Below, one piece after another: positions 1-6,322 of a stretch of DNA of 11,288 bases (position 1 is its first letter; each line of letters starts with the position of its first letter). The notes beneath the pieces are model-generated. The model ran no database searches. It had not been told where the DNA came from and worked only from the letters and a program-made list of their open reading frames with translations. The stretch is from assembly GCA_964579325.1 (NCBI GenBank), contig CAZOHN010000119.1, forward strand, positions 1-11,288. Direction: 5' to 3'. Made by a program: the position numbers and the translations under genes. This stretch comes from CAZOHN01 sp964579325. GTDB taxonomy: Bacteria > Pseudomonadota > Alphaproteobacteria > Rhodobacterales > Rhodobacteraceae.

Positions 1-2
1 TT

Positions 3-749
3 GTGGCCTTCGCCAAGCGCCGCGGGGTGGCGGTGATCCTTGTGGGCCATGTCACCAAGGAGGGTCAGATCGCCGGCCCCCGCGTGGTCGAGCACATGGT
101 GGATACGGTGCTCTACTTCGAGGGCGAGCGCGGCCACCAGAACCGCTTCGGCCCGGCCGACGAGATCGGCGTGTTCGAGATGACCGGCGCAGGGCTGGCG
201 CAGGTTTCAAACCCGTCGGCGCTGTTCCTGTCGGAACGCGATGCACCCGCGCCAGGATCGGTCGTCTTCGCCGGGATCGAGGGCACACGGCCCCTCCTCG
301 CCGAGCTTCAGGCGCTTGTCGCGCCCTCGTCACTCGCGCAGCCGCGGCGAACGGTGGTGGGCCTCGATTCAGGTCGCCTGGCTATGATCCTTGCGGTCCT
401 CGAAGCGCGCTGCGGAATCCCCTTCACCGGTCTCGACGTCTATCTGAACGTCGCGGGCGGCCTGCGGATCGCGGAACCGGCGGCCGATCTTGCCGTCGCC
501 GCCGCGCTCCTCTCGGCCCGCGAAGATGTTGCACTTCCGCAAGACCTCGTGGTTTTCGGCGAAATTTCCCTATCCGGAGCCCTGCGTCCGGTCGGTCAGA
601 CGGAAAACCGGTTGAAAGAAGCGTCGAAACTTGGTTTTACCGGCGCAATTGCACCAACGCGGAGCAAGATCGGGGCGGAGGCAGGGATAACGGTGCAGGA
701 GATGCCGAACCTTACCGCCTTCGTTGGGGGCATGTTCGGGGCCGGATAG
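3..749 (+). CDS. radA: DNA repair protein RadA (Sms), C-terminal part, with an apparent internal 8-residue deletion
   Basis: The gene enters from the left edge, so its N-terminal zinc finger and Walker A region lie outside. RadA is a RecA-like ATPase that promotes branch migration during recombinational repair. Visible are the end of the RecA-like core (GHVTKEGQIAGPRV, then EHMVDTVLYFEG) and the Lon-protease-like C-terminal domain (SGRLAMILAVLEARCGIPF, then LRIAEPAADLAVAAALL, then SGALRPVGQTENRLKEA). The Lon-like domain is thought to be a DNA-binding and oligomerisation scaffold without protease activity. An oddity: the RadA signature normally reads GHQ-[F/Y]R-x-L-R-x-x-K-NRFG, but here GHQ is followed directly by NRFG at 140/141. 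That removes 8 residues including the KNRFG lysine, with the frame kept. The GTG at position 3 is an internal Val, not the start. Family identity is very secure; whether the protein works is in doubt. Confidence 0.96.
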   Translation: MAFAKRRGVAVILVGHVTKEGQIAGPRVVEHMVDTVLYFEGERGHQNRFGPADEIGVFEMTGAGLAQVSNPSALFLSERDAPAPGSVVFAGIEGTRPLLAELQALVAPSSLAQPRRTVVGLDSGRLAMILAVLEARCGIPFTGLDVYLNVAGGLRIAEPAADLAVAAALLSAREDVALPQDLVVFGEISLSGALRPVGQTENRLKEASKLGFTGAIAPTRSKIGAEAGITVQEMPNLTAFVGGMFGAG

Positions 750-768
750 GCCTCGCTGGAGCATAGAC

Positions 769-1383
769 ATGGAATTCACCATCGTCGACGGCGTGGTCGC
801 GGTTATCATCGTCCTCTCCGCGATCCTCGCCTACAGTCGTGGCGTCGTCCGCGAAACGCTGGCCATCGCGGGTTGGGTCGTGGCTGCAATCGTCGCCTAC
901 GTCTTCGCGCCACAGGCCGAACCACTTATGAAAGAGGTCCCGGTCCTGCGCGACATCATCTCGGGGTCCTGCGAGATCTCGATGATTACCGCCTTCGCGG
1001 CGGTGTTTGCGCTCACGCTGATCCTGATGTCGATCTTCACCGCGCTGTTCTCGTCCGTCGTCCAGCGCTCGGCGCTTGGTGGCATCGACCAGGGGCTCGG
1101 CTTCTTCTTCGGGGTTCTGCGGGGTGTCCTGCTGATCGCCATCGCCTTCATCGTCTACGACCGGGTCGTGGGCGGGAGCGGCGTCGAGATGGTCGATGGA
1201 AGCCAGTCGGCGCGCATCTTCGGACAGCTGCAGACCACGCTGGAAAGCCAGATCCCCTCGGACGCACCGGGGTGGGTCGTCGCCCGCTACGAGGATCTCC
1301 TCGGCCAGTGCGACCCGGGCACCACGGCACCTGCCGCCACCCCGGAAACGTCGCCGGAACAGGCACCGCCGGCAGGCAACTGA
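769..1383 (+). CDS. cvpA: CvpA family inner-membrane protein
   Basis: This is a 204-residue membrane protein of the CvpA family, named for colicin V production in E. coli, where cvpA also sits directly upstream of purF. Later work links the family to envelope homeostasis; its biochemical activity is not established. Four hydrophobic segments are visible, at about residues 4-22, 29-47, 70-95 and 108-133. The last contains the typical glycine-rich stretch GGIDQGLGFFFGVLRG. A soluble tail follows and ends in a Pro/Thr/Ala-rich region (about 180-204). I chose the ATG at 769 because it has a GGAG Shine-Dalgarno at 758-761 with 7-nt spacing and gives a normal N-terminus (MEFTIVDGV). The in-frame ATG at 724 would overlap the radA end and adds 15 unconvincing residues. 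It lies 19 nt after radA, so co-transcription is plausible. Confidence 0.93.
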   Translation: MEFTIVDGVVAVIIVLSAILAYSRGVVRETLAIAGWVVAAIVAYVFAPQAEPLMKEVPVLRDIISGSCEISMITAFAAVFALTLILMSIFTALFSSVVQRSALGGIDQGLGFFFGVLRGVLLIAIAFIVYDRVVGGSGVEMVDGSQSARIFGQLQTTLESQIPSDAPGWVVARYEDLLGQCDPGTTAPAATPETSPEQAPPAGN

Positions 1384-1414
1384 CAATCTCCGCCCGGGTA
1401 ACCGCAAGATGACA

Positions 1415-1438
1415 GGCGGGGCGTGACAGCCCCCCGCC
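1415..1438 (+). repeat. GC-rich inverted repeat between cvpA and purF
   Basis: The arms GGCGGGG (1415-1421) and CCCCGCC (1432-1438) are perfect 7-bp complements around a 10-nt loop. No T-run follows, so this is a weak terminator at best. It could be an attenuating hairpin in the purF leader or chance in GC-rich DNA. The rest of the 104-nt gap (1384-1487) shows no clear promoter box. Confidence 0.3.
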
Positions 1439-1473
1439 GGCGCGCTAGGTAGTGCCCGACCGCGCGGCCACCC

Positions 1474-1479
1474 GAGGGA
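1474..1479 (+). promoter_or_regulatory. Shine-Dalgarno that sets the purF start
   Basis: GAGGGA lies 8 nt before the ATG at 1488. The upstream in-frame GTG at 1452 has no comparable ribosome binding site, so 1488 is preferred. A second ATG at 1497 is also possible but is spaced less well. Confidence 0.6.
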
Positions 1480-1487
1480 TTCGCCCG

Positions 1488-2963
1488 ATGCGCCTGATGC
1501 CTCCCGCCCACCCCTTCGACACCTTCGACGATGGGGACAAGTTGCGCGAGGAGTGCGGCATCTATGGCGTCAACGGCGTAGTGGACGCGGCGCAGTTCGT
1601 CGCGTTGGGCCTCCACGCGCTCCAGCATCGGGGCCAGGAGGCCGGCGGGATCGTCACCTATGATCCAGCGACCGGCTTCAACTCGGCCCGCCGCTTCGGC
1701 TATGTACGCGACAACTTCACCTCGTCGGACGTGATGGACACCCTGCCCGGCAGTCTTGCCATCGGGCATGTGCGCTATTCGACTGCCGGTTCGAAGGGCC
1801 ACACCGCCATCCGTGACGTGCAGCCGTTCTTCGGCGAGTTTTCGGCGGGCGGCGCGGCGATCGCCCACAACGGCAACATCACAAATGCCGACTCGCTGCG
1901 CCGCGAACTGATCGACCGGGGTTCCATCTTCCAGTCGTCATCGGACAGCGAATGCATCATCCACCTCATGGCCCGCTCGCTTCAGCGCAGCGTCACCGAG
2001 CGGATGAAGGATGCCCTCCGCAGAGTCGAGGGGGCCTTCTCGGTCGTTGCGATGACGCGCACCAAGCTGATCGGTGTGCGCGACCCGCTGGGTGTTCGAC
2101 CGCTGGTGATTGGTCGGCTGGGCGAAGGCTGGGTGCTCTCGTCGGAGACCTGTGCGCTCGATATCGTCGGCGCCGACTTCCTGCGTGAGGTCGAGCCCGG
2201 CGAGATGGTTGTGATCGAGGACGGCAAGCTGATCTCGGACCGCCCGTTCGGCCAGCGCCCGTCGCGTTTCTGCATCTTCGAACATGTCTATTTCTCGCGA
2301 CCAGACTCCATTCTCGGTGGACGTTCTGTCTACGAGACGCGACGGCAAATTGGAGTTGAACTGGCGCGTGAAGCGCCGGTCGAAGCCGATCTCGTCTGCC
2401 CAGTGCCCGACAGCGGCACGCCCGCTGCAATCGGGTTTGCGCACGAAAGCGGTATCCCGTTCGGCATGGGGATCATCCGCAACCAGTACGTCGGCCGGAC
2501 CTTCATCGAGCCGACCGAGCAGATCCGCAACATGGGTGTCCGGCTGAAGCTCAACATCAACCGGGCGCTGGTGCGCGGCAAGCGGATCGTGCTGGTCGAT
2601 GACAGTGTGGTACGCGGCACGACGAGCCGGAAGATCAAGCAGATGCTGATCGACGCGGGCGCGGCCGAAGTCCATTTCCGCATCGCCTCGCCGCCCACCG
2701 CCTGGCCCTGCTTCTACGGTGTCGACACCCCCAACCGGGACAAGCTGCTTGCAGCGACGATGAGCGAAGACGAGATGCGCGAGCATCTGGGCGTTGACAG
2801 CCTTCGCTTTGTGACACTCGACGGTCTGTACCGCGCGGTGGGCGAGGCCGAGGGGCGCGATCCGAAGGCCCCGCGCTACTGTGACGCGTGTTTCTCGGGC
2901 GAGTATCCGGTGGCTCCGTCGGACATGATCGAGAAGGGCTTTCAGTTGAAGGCCGCCGAGTAG
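1488..2963 (+). CDS. purF: Amidophosphoribosyltransferase (glutamine PRPP amidotransferase), [4Fe-4S] type
   Basis: PurF is cytosolic and makes 5-phosphoribosylamine from PRPP and glutamine, the committed step of purine synthesis. The 491-residue product is of normal length. The N-terminal Ntn glutaminase domain has its nucleophile Cys23 in EECGIYGV, glutamine-site Arg96 (RYSTAGS) and oxyanion Asn128 (HNGN). The C-terminal phosphoribosyltransferase domain has the PRPP loop IVLVDDSVVRGTTS at 367-380. Four cysteines match the iron-sulfur ligands of the B. subtilis type enzyme: Cys262 (FCIFEHVYFSRPDS), Cys408 (PCFYG), and Cys465 and Cys468 (YCDACFSG). The E. coli type lacks them. By family knowledge, the roughly 22 residues before Cys23 are a propeptide removed by self-processing. 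It follows cvpA by 104 nt and ends in a strong terminator. No purine-repressor-like site was recognised upstream. Confidence 0.98.
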   Translation: MRLMPPAHPFDTFDDGDKLREECGIYGVNGVVDAAQFVALGLHALQHRGQEAGGIVTYDPATGFNSARRFGYVRDNFTSSDVMDTLPGSLAIGHVRYSTAGSKGHTAIRDVQPFFGEFSAGGAAIAHNGNITNADSLRRELIDRGSIFQSSSDSECIIHLMARSLQRSVTERMKDALRRVEGAFSVVAMTRTKLIGVRDPLGVRPLVIGRLGEGWVLSSETCALDIVGADFLREVEPGEMVVIEDGKLISDRPFGQRPSRFCIFEHVYFSRPDSILGGRSVYETRRQIGVELAREAPVEADLVCPVPDSGTPAAIGFAHESGIPFGMGIIRNQYVGRTFIEPTEQIRNMGVRLKLNINRALVRGKRIVLVDDSVVRGTTSRKIKQMLIDAGAAEVHFRIASPPTAWPCFYGVDTPNRDKLLAATMSEDEMREHLGVDSLRFVTLDGLYRAVGEAEGRDPKAPRYCDACFSGEYPVAPSDMIEKGFQLKAAE

Positions 2964-2987
2964 CCAGCGCGACAGCCTGAACGAAAA

Positions 2988-3009
2988 ACGCCGCCCCGGA
3001 GGGCGGCGT
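2988..3009. terminator. Bidirectional intrinsic terminator between purF and bioY
   Basis: A 9-bp perfect stem (ACGCCGCCC and GGGCGGCGT) with the loop CGGA lies in the 70-nt gap between the convergent genes purF and bioY. On the bioY strand it is followed by a T-run (AAAAA at 2984-2988 on the + strand). On the purF strand it is followed by GTCGTTTC. It probably stops transcription from both sides. The same arms occur again at 10966-10987. Confidence 0.8.
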
Positions 3010-3033
3010 CGTCGTTTCGCGAGGCCGGTTGGT

Positions 3034-3606
3034 TCAGGCGCGACCCTTGATTGCAGCCCAACCGCCGGTGACAACCAGCGCAGCAAGCACCGCCTTGACG
3101 GCATCGCCCGCGAGGAAGGGCAGCATCCAGCCAGACAGGAGATCGGGAACGGCCTTGCCCATCACGGCCGCAGGCCAGGCGAGGCCCGGAACGTACAGCA
3201 GCGCAGAAGCCGCCACCGCCGCGAGCGCCGCGCCGAGGAAGCTGCGCGTAAGGCCCCGGTCGGACGCCCATCCGGCAAGCCAGGCCATGCCGACGAAGCC
3301 GACGAGGAAGCCCGCGGTCGGGCCCATCATGTAGGGAAGTCCCGCGTTGCCGTTGGCAAATACCGGCAGGCCCATCGCCCCTTCGGCGAGGTAGACGGCC
3401 AGCGTCGCCGCGCCGAGGCGCGCGCCGAGCGTCAGGCCAACGGTCAGGATCGCGAGCGTCTGAAGGGTCATCGGCACCGGGAACATCGGCACGCTGACCT
3501 GGGCTGCAAGCGCGATCAGGAGCGATCCACCGAGGACAAGCGCGAGACGCTTGAGCGCGGTCTCCGGTCCGAGGGCGGCGGAGGCAAGGGTGCGGACATG
3601 GCTCAT
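3034..3606 (-). CDS. bioY: BioY, biotin-binding S component of an ECF transporter
   Basis: BioY is the membrane subunit that binds biotin, either with the energy-coupling module (BioM/BioN or shared EcfAT) or alone. The 190-residue product has about six hydrophobic segments and family motifs: VPMFPVPMTLQTLAILTVG at 39-57, GPTAGFLVGF at 95-104 and PFLAGDAVK at 153-161. I start at the ATG at 3606 (MSHVRT) because GGGAGAA precedes it with good spacing. The open frame continues upstream to 3705, but those residues are charged and unlike the family. No bioM or bioN lies next to it here, and no BioR-like palindrome (TTATnnATAA) was found in the 108-nt gap to the divergent dehydrogenase. It is single-gene and ends at the shared terminator with purF. 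Confidence 0.93.
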   Translation of the reverse strand: MSHVRTLASAALGPETALKRLALVLGGSLLIALAAQVSVPMFPVPMTLQTLAILTVGLTLGARLGAATLAVYLAEGAMGLPVFANGNAGLPYMMGPTAGFLVGFVGMAWLAGWASDRGLTRSFLGAALAAVAASALLYVPGLAWPAAVMGKAVPDLLSGWMLPFLAGDAVKAVLAALVVTGGWAAIKGRA

Positions 3607-3639
3607 CGCGGTTCTCCCGAGAAACATCATTGACCCGAA

Positions 3640-3668
3640 GCTTTTCGCCGCAGGGCAGCGAATGTCAA
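3640..3668 (-). promoter_or_regulatory. Candidate bioY promoter
   Basis: Reading the minus strand, a perfect -35 hexamer TTGACA (3668-3663) is followed after 17 nt by AAAAGC (3645-3640), a poor -10. It sits 34 nt or more before the bioY start. The -35 and spacing are good and the -10 weak, so this is only a candidate. Confidence 0.35.
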
Positions 3669-3714
3669 GCCGCCTGCCCTTGCAGGGGAGCGGTGGCGGT
3701 GCCAAAGGAAACCC

Positions 3715-4386
3715 ATGTCAAAGGAAGCTACGAGAACTGCACTCGTCACCGGCGCGTCGCGCGGGCTTGGCTTCGCGATTGCCGAGACCCTGGGCCATGC
3801 CGGATGGCAGGTGATCGCGGTTGCACGGACCGTGGGAGGGCTCGAGGAACTCGACGACCGCATCCGGGAAGGCGGAGGGCCGCAGCCCACGCTCGCACCG
3901 ATGGACATCGCCAACGACGACGCGATGCGGACGCTGTGCCGGGGAATCTATGACCGCTGGGGCCGGCTCGACCTCTGGGTCCACGCCGCTATCCATCCCG
4001 CGCCGCTGGGTCCGACCGCGACCGTCGATATCAGGGACTGGGAGAAGTCGCTCTCGGTGAACCTGCGGGCAACCGGCCTCCTCATTCCCTTTGTAGCACC
4101 GCTCCTCGGCACCGAAGGTACCGTGCTCTTCCTCGATGATTCGCGCGCCGGTGAAAAGTTCTTCGGCGCCTATGGCGCGACCAAGGCCGGACAGATCGCG
4201 CTCGCGAGGTCGTGGCAGGCCGAGACGGTGCGCACCGGACCGCGCGTCCTCGTCGAGACGGCAAACCCGATGCCGACTGCCACGCGCGCGCGGTTCTTTC
4301 CCGGCGAAGACCGGACCAGGCTGACCTCGACCACCGACGAAGCAACGCGCCTGCTGTCCGCGGCAAATCTCATCGGCGGCCGGTGA
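3715..4386 (+). CDS. SDR family NAD(P)-dependent oxidoreductase
   Basis: This is a 223-residue classical-size short-chain dehydrogenase of unknown substrate. The Rossmann nucleotide-binding motif TGASRGLG is at 12-19, a DI pair follows at 64-65 (adenine-pocket position), and the active-site motif YGATK gives Tyr153 and Lys157. Asn116 (SVNLRAT) fits the structural Asn. Two departures stand out. The usual NNAG is replaced by VHAAI (89-93). The only nearby Ser (143, in DDS) lies 10 residues before the Tyr instead of the usual 12-14. The start is supported by AAAGGAA at 3704-3710. The gene is divergent from bioY and converges on the ABC exporter with a 13-nt gap. I cannot name a pathway. Confidence 0.88.
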   Translation: MSKEATRTALVTGASRGLGFAIAETLGHAGWQVIAVARTVGGLEELDDRIREGGGPQPTLAPMDIANDDAMRTLCRGIYDRWGRLDLWVHAAIHPAPLGPTATVDIRDWEKSLSVNLRATGLLIPFVAPLLGTEGTVLFLDDSRAGEKFFGAYGATKAGQIALARSWQAETVRTGPRVLVETANPMPTATRARFFPGEDRTRLTSTTDEATRLLSAANLIGGR

Positions 4387-4399
4387 CGGACCGGTCGGG

Positions 4400-6217
4400 T
4401 CAGGCGGCCTCGTCGGCCTCCTCCCGTTCCTGCATGGCCCAGAGCTGGGCATAGCGTCCTGCCCGCGCCAGGAGCTGCTCGTGGGTTCCGCGCTCGACGA
4501 TGACGCCGTTCTCCAGCACCACGATCAGATCGGCATCGGAAATGGTCGAGAGCCGGTGCGCGATCATCAGCACGGTCCGCCCCTCGCCCATCTCGCGCAG
4601 GCTGTCCTGGATCGAGCGCTCGGTCTCGGTATCGAGAGCGCTGGTCGCCTCGTCCAGCAGAAGGATCGGCGGGTTCTTGAGGAGCGTCCGCGCGATCCCC
4701 ACCCGCTGTTTCTCGCCGCCCGAAAGCTTGAGCCCGCGTTCACCCACCTTCGTCTCGTACCCGTCCGGCAGCCCCGCGATGAAGTCATGGATCTTTGCCG
4801 CCCGCGCCGCTTGTTCGACCTCATCGCGCGTTGCGTCGGCCCGGCCATAGGCGATGTTGTAGTAGATCGTGTCGTTGAACAGCACGGTGTCCTGCGGCAC
4901 CACGCCGATCTGCGCGTGGATCGATTCCTGTGTCACTTCTCGCAGATCCTGCCCGTCGATCCGGAACGCACCGCCGGTGACGTCGTAGAACCGGAAGAGA
5001 AGCCGCCCGATGGTGGACTTGCCCGAGCCCGAGGGACCGACGATGGCCACCCTCTCGCCCGGACCCACGCGAATGGACACGCCCTTGAGGATCGGTCGCG
5101 CTGGCTCGTAGCCGAAGAATACATCTTCCAGCACGACTTCGCCGCCGTTCACCTTCAGCGCCTGCGCGTCGGGCTTGTCCGTCACTTCGGCCGGCTGGTC
5201 GAGCAGCAGGAACATCTCGCCCATGTCGACCAGCGCCTGCCGGATCTCGCGGTAGACCGTGCCAAGGAAGTTCAGCGGCATGGTGATCTGGATCATGTAG
5301 GCGTTGACCATCACGAAATCGCCCACTGTCAGCGCACCGCTGCTCACGCCGGCTGCGGCCAGCGCCATGACGATGACAAGGCCGAGCGTGATCAGGAAGG
5401 CCTGCCCGGCGTTGAGGATGGCCAGCGAGTAGTTCGTCTTGTTGGCAGCCTTCTCGTAGCCCTGCATCGCCGCATCATAGCGCCGCGCCTCGACCTCCTC
5501 GGCGTTGAAGTACTTGACCGTCTCGAAGTTGAGCAGGCTGTCGATCGCCTTCTGGTTTGCGTCGGTATCCTGGTCGTTCATCTGCTTGCGGATCTTCACT
5601 CGCCACTCGGTGACAGCGAAGGTGAACCAGATGTAGATCGCGATCGTGACCACAACGACGAGCATGTACCAGATGTCGAACAGCACCCAGAAGACGATCG
5701 ACGTCAGGATCAACTGGAGGAACAGCGGCCCGACCGAGAACAGCAGGAACCGCAGCAGGAAGTCGACACCCTTGACCCCACGCTCGATCACGCGGCTGAG
5801 GCCCCCGGTCTTGCGGGTGATGTGGTAGCGCAGCGAGAGGCGATGGATGTGACGGAAGGTCTCCAGCGCGATCAGCCGCAGGGCGCGCTGCCCGACGCGG
5901 GTGAACACCGCATCGCGAACCTGCTGGAACGCCACGTTGAGAAACCGAGCCACGCCATAGGCCAGCGTCAACCCAACCGCGCCGAGGCCGAGGATCGCGC
6001 CGACATCGCCTTCGGCAGCTGGCGCCAGCGCATCGACGGCAAGCTTGAAGAAATATGGGACGATCAGCCCCACGAGTTGCGCCGCGAGCAGTGCGAGCAT
6101 TGCGAAGACAACGGCCCGCCGCGCCCAGGGCTGGTCCTTCGGCCAAAGATAGGGCGCGACCGCCCTGATCGTCCGCATCCCGTTGCTCCCGCCAGTGGGG
6201 GTGCCTGCATCAGCCAT
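4400..6217 (-). CDS. Atm1/HMT1-type ABC exporter (fused permease and ATPase)
   Basis: A 605-residue half-transporter of the Atm1 (ABCB7/HMT1) family, expected to act as an inner-membrane homodimer. Characterised bacterial members such as NaAtm1 of Novosphingobium export glutathione derivatives and heavy-metal conjugates. About six membrane helices occupy the first 310 residues, including the family stretch KTGGLSRVIERGVKGVDF. The LNAGQ motif carries Asn269 and Gln272, which line up by eye with glutathione-contacting residues of NaAtm1. The ATPase domain is intact: Walker A GPSGSGKST (394-402), signature LSGGEKQR (498-505), Walker B ILLLDEAT (518-525, catalytic Glu523) and H-loop His554. Starts are uncertain. 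ATG 6217 has AGGA 10 nt upstream; ATG 6178 has a better GGGAG (6186-6190) 7 nt upstream and would drop 13 residues; the frame is open to 6268. It lies 105 nt downstream of the LysM gene on the same strand. Confidence 0.95.
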   Translation of the reverse strand: MADAGTPTGGSNGMRTIRAVAPYLWPKDQPWARRAVVFAMLALLAAQLVGLIVPYFFKLAVDALAPAAEGDVGAILGLGAVGLTLAYGVARFLNVAFQQVRDAVFTRVGQRALRLIALETFRHIHRLSLRYHITRKTGGLSRVIERGVKGVDFLLRFLLFSVGPLFLQLILTSIVFWVLFDIWYMLVVVVTIAIYIWFTFAVTEWRVKIRKQMNDQDTDANQKAIDSLLNFETVKYFNAEEVEARRYDAAMQGYEKAANKTNYSLAILNAGQAFLITLGLVIVMALAAAGVSSGALTVGDFVMVNAYMIQITMPLNFLGTVYREIRQALVDMGEMFLLLDQPAEVTDKPDAQALKVNGGEVVLEDVFFGYEPARPILKGVSIRVGPGERVAIVGPSGSGKSTIGRLLFRFYDVTGGAFRIDGQDLREVTQESIHAQIGVVPQDTVLFNDTIYYNIAYGRADATRDEVEQAARAAKIHDFIAGLPDGYETKVGERGLKLSGGEKQRVGIARTLLKNPPILLLDEATSALDTETERSIQDSLREMGEGRTVLMIAHRLSTISDADLIVVLENGVIVERGTHEQLLARAGRYAQLWAMQEREEADEAA

Positions 6218-6322
6218 GTGTACTGGGTCCTGTTCCGAGGGGTTCGACACTATGCGCTGGCATCGCAAGAGGCCAGAGGCTGCAATGCACAGTCGGGTAT
6301 CCGCCGCCGCGCAGCCAGGGTG

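Noticed and set aside
712..1407. 231-codon open frame on the - strand
   Set aside because: It is antisense to cvpA with an Asp/Arg-rich translation typical of a shadow frame.
1938..3104. 388-codon open frame on the - strand
   Set aside because: It is antisense to purF and overlaps the terminator and the end of bioY; purF is beyond doubt.
3607..3714. Possible BioR operator or biotin-linked riboswitch before bioY
   Set aside because: No TTATnnATAA-like palindrome and no conserved RNA fold was recognised in the 108 nt.
4380..4394. CCGGT/ACCGG hairpin at the end of the dehydrogenase gene
   Set aside because: The stem is only 5 bp, overlaps the stop codon and has no T-run; expected by chance in this GC-rich sequence.
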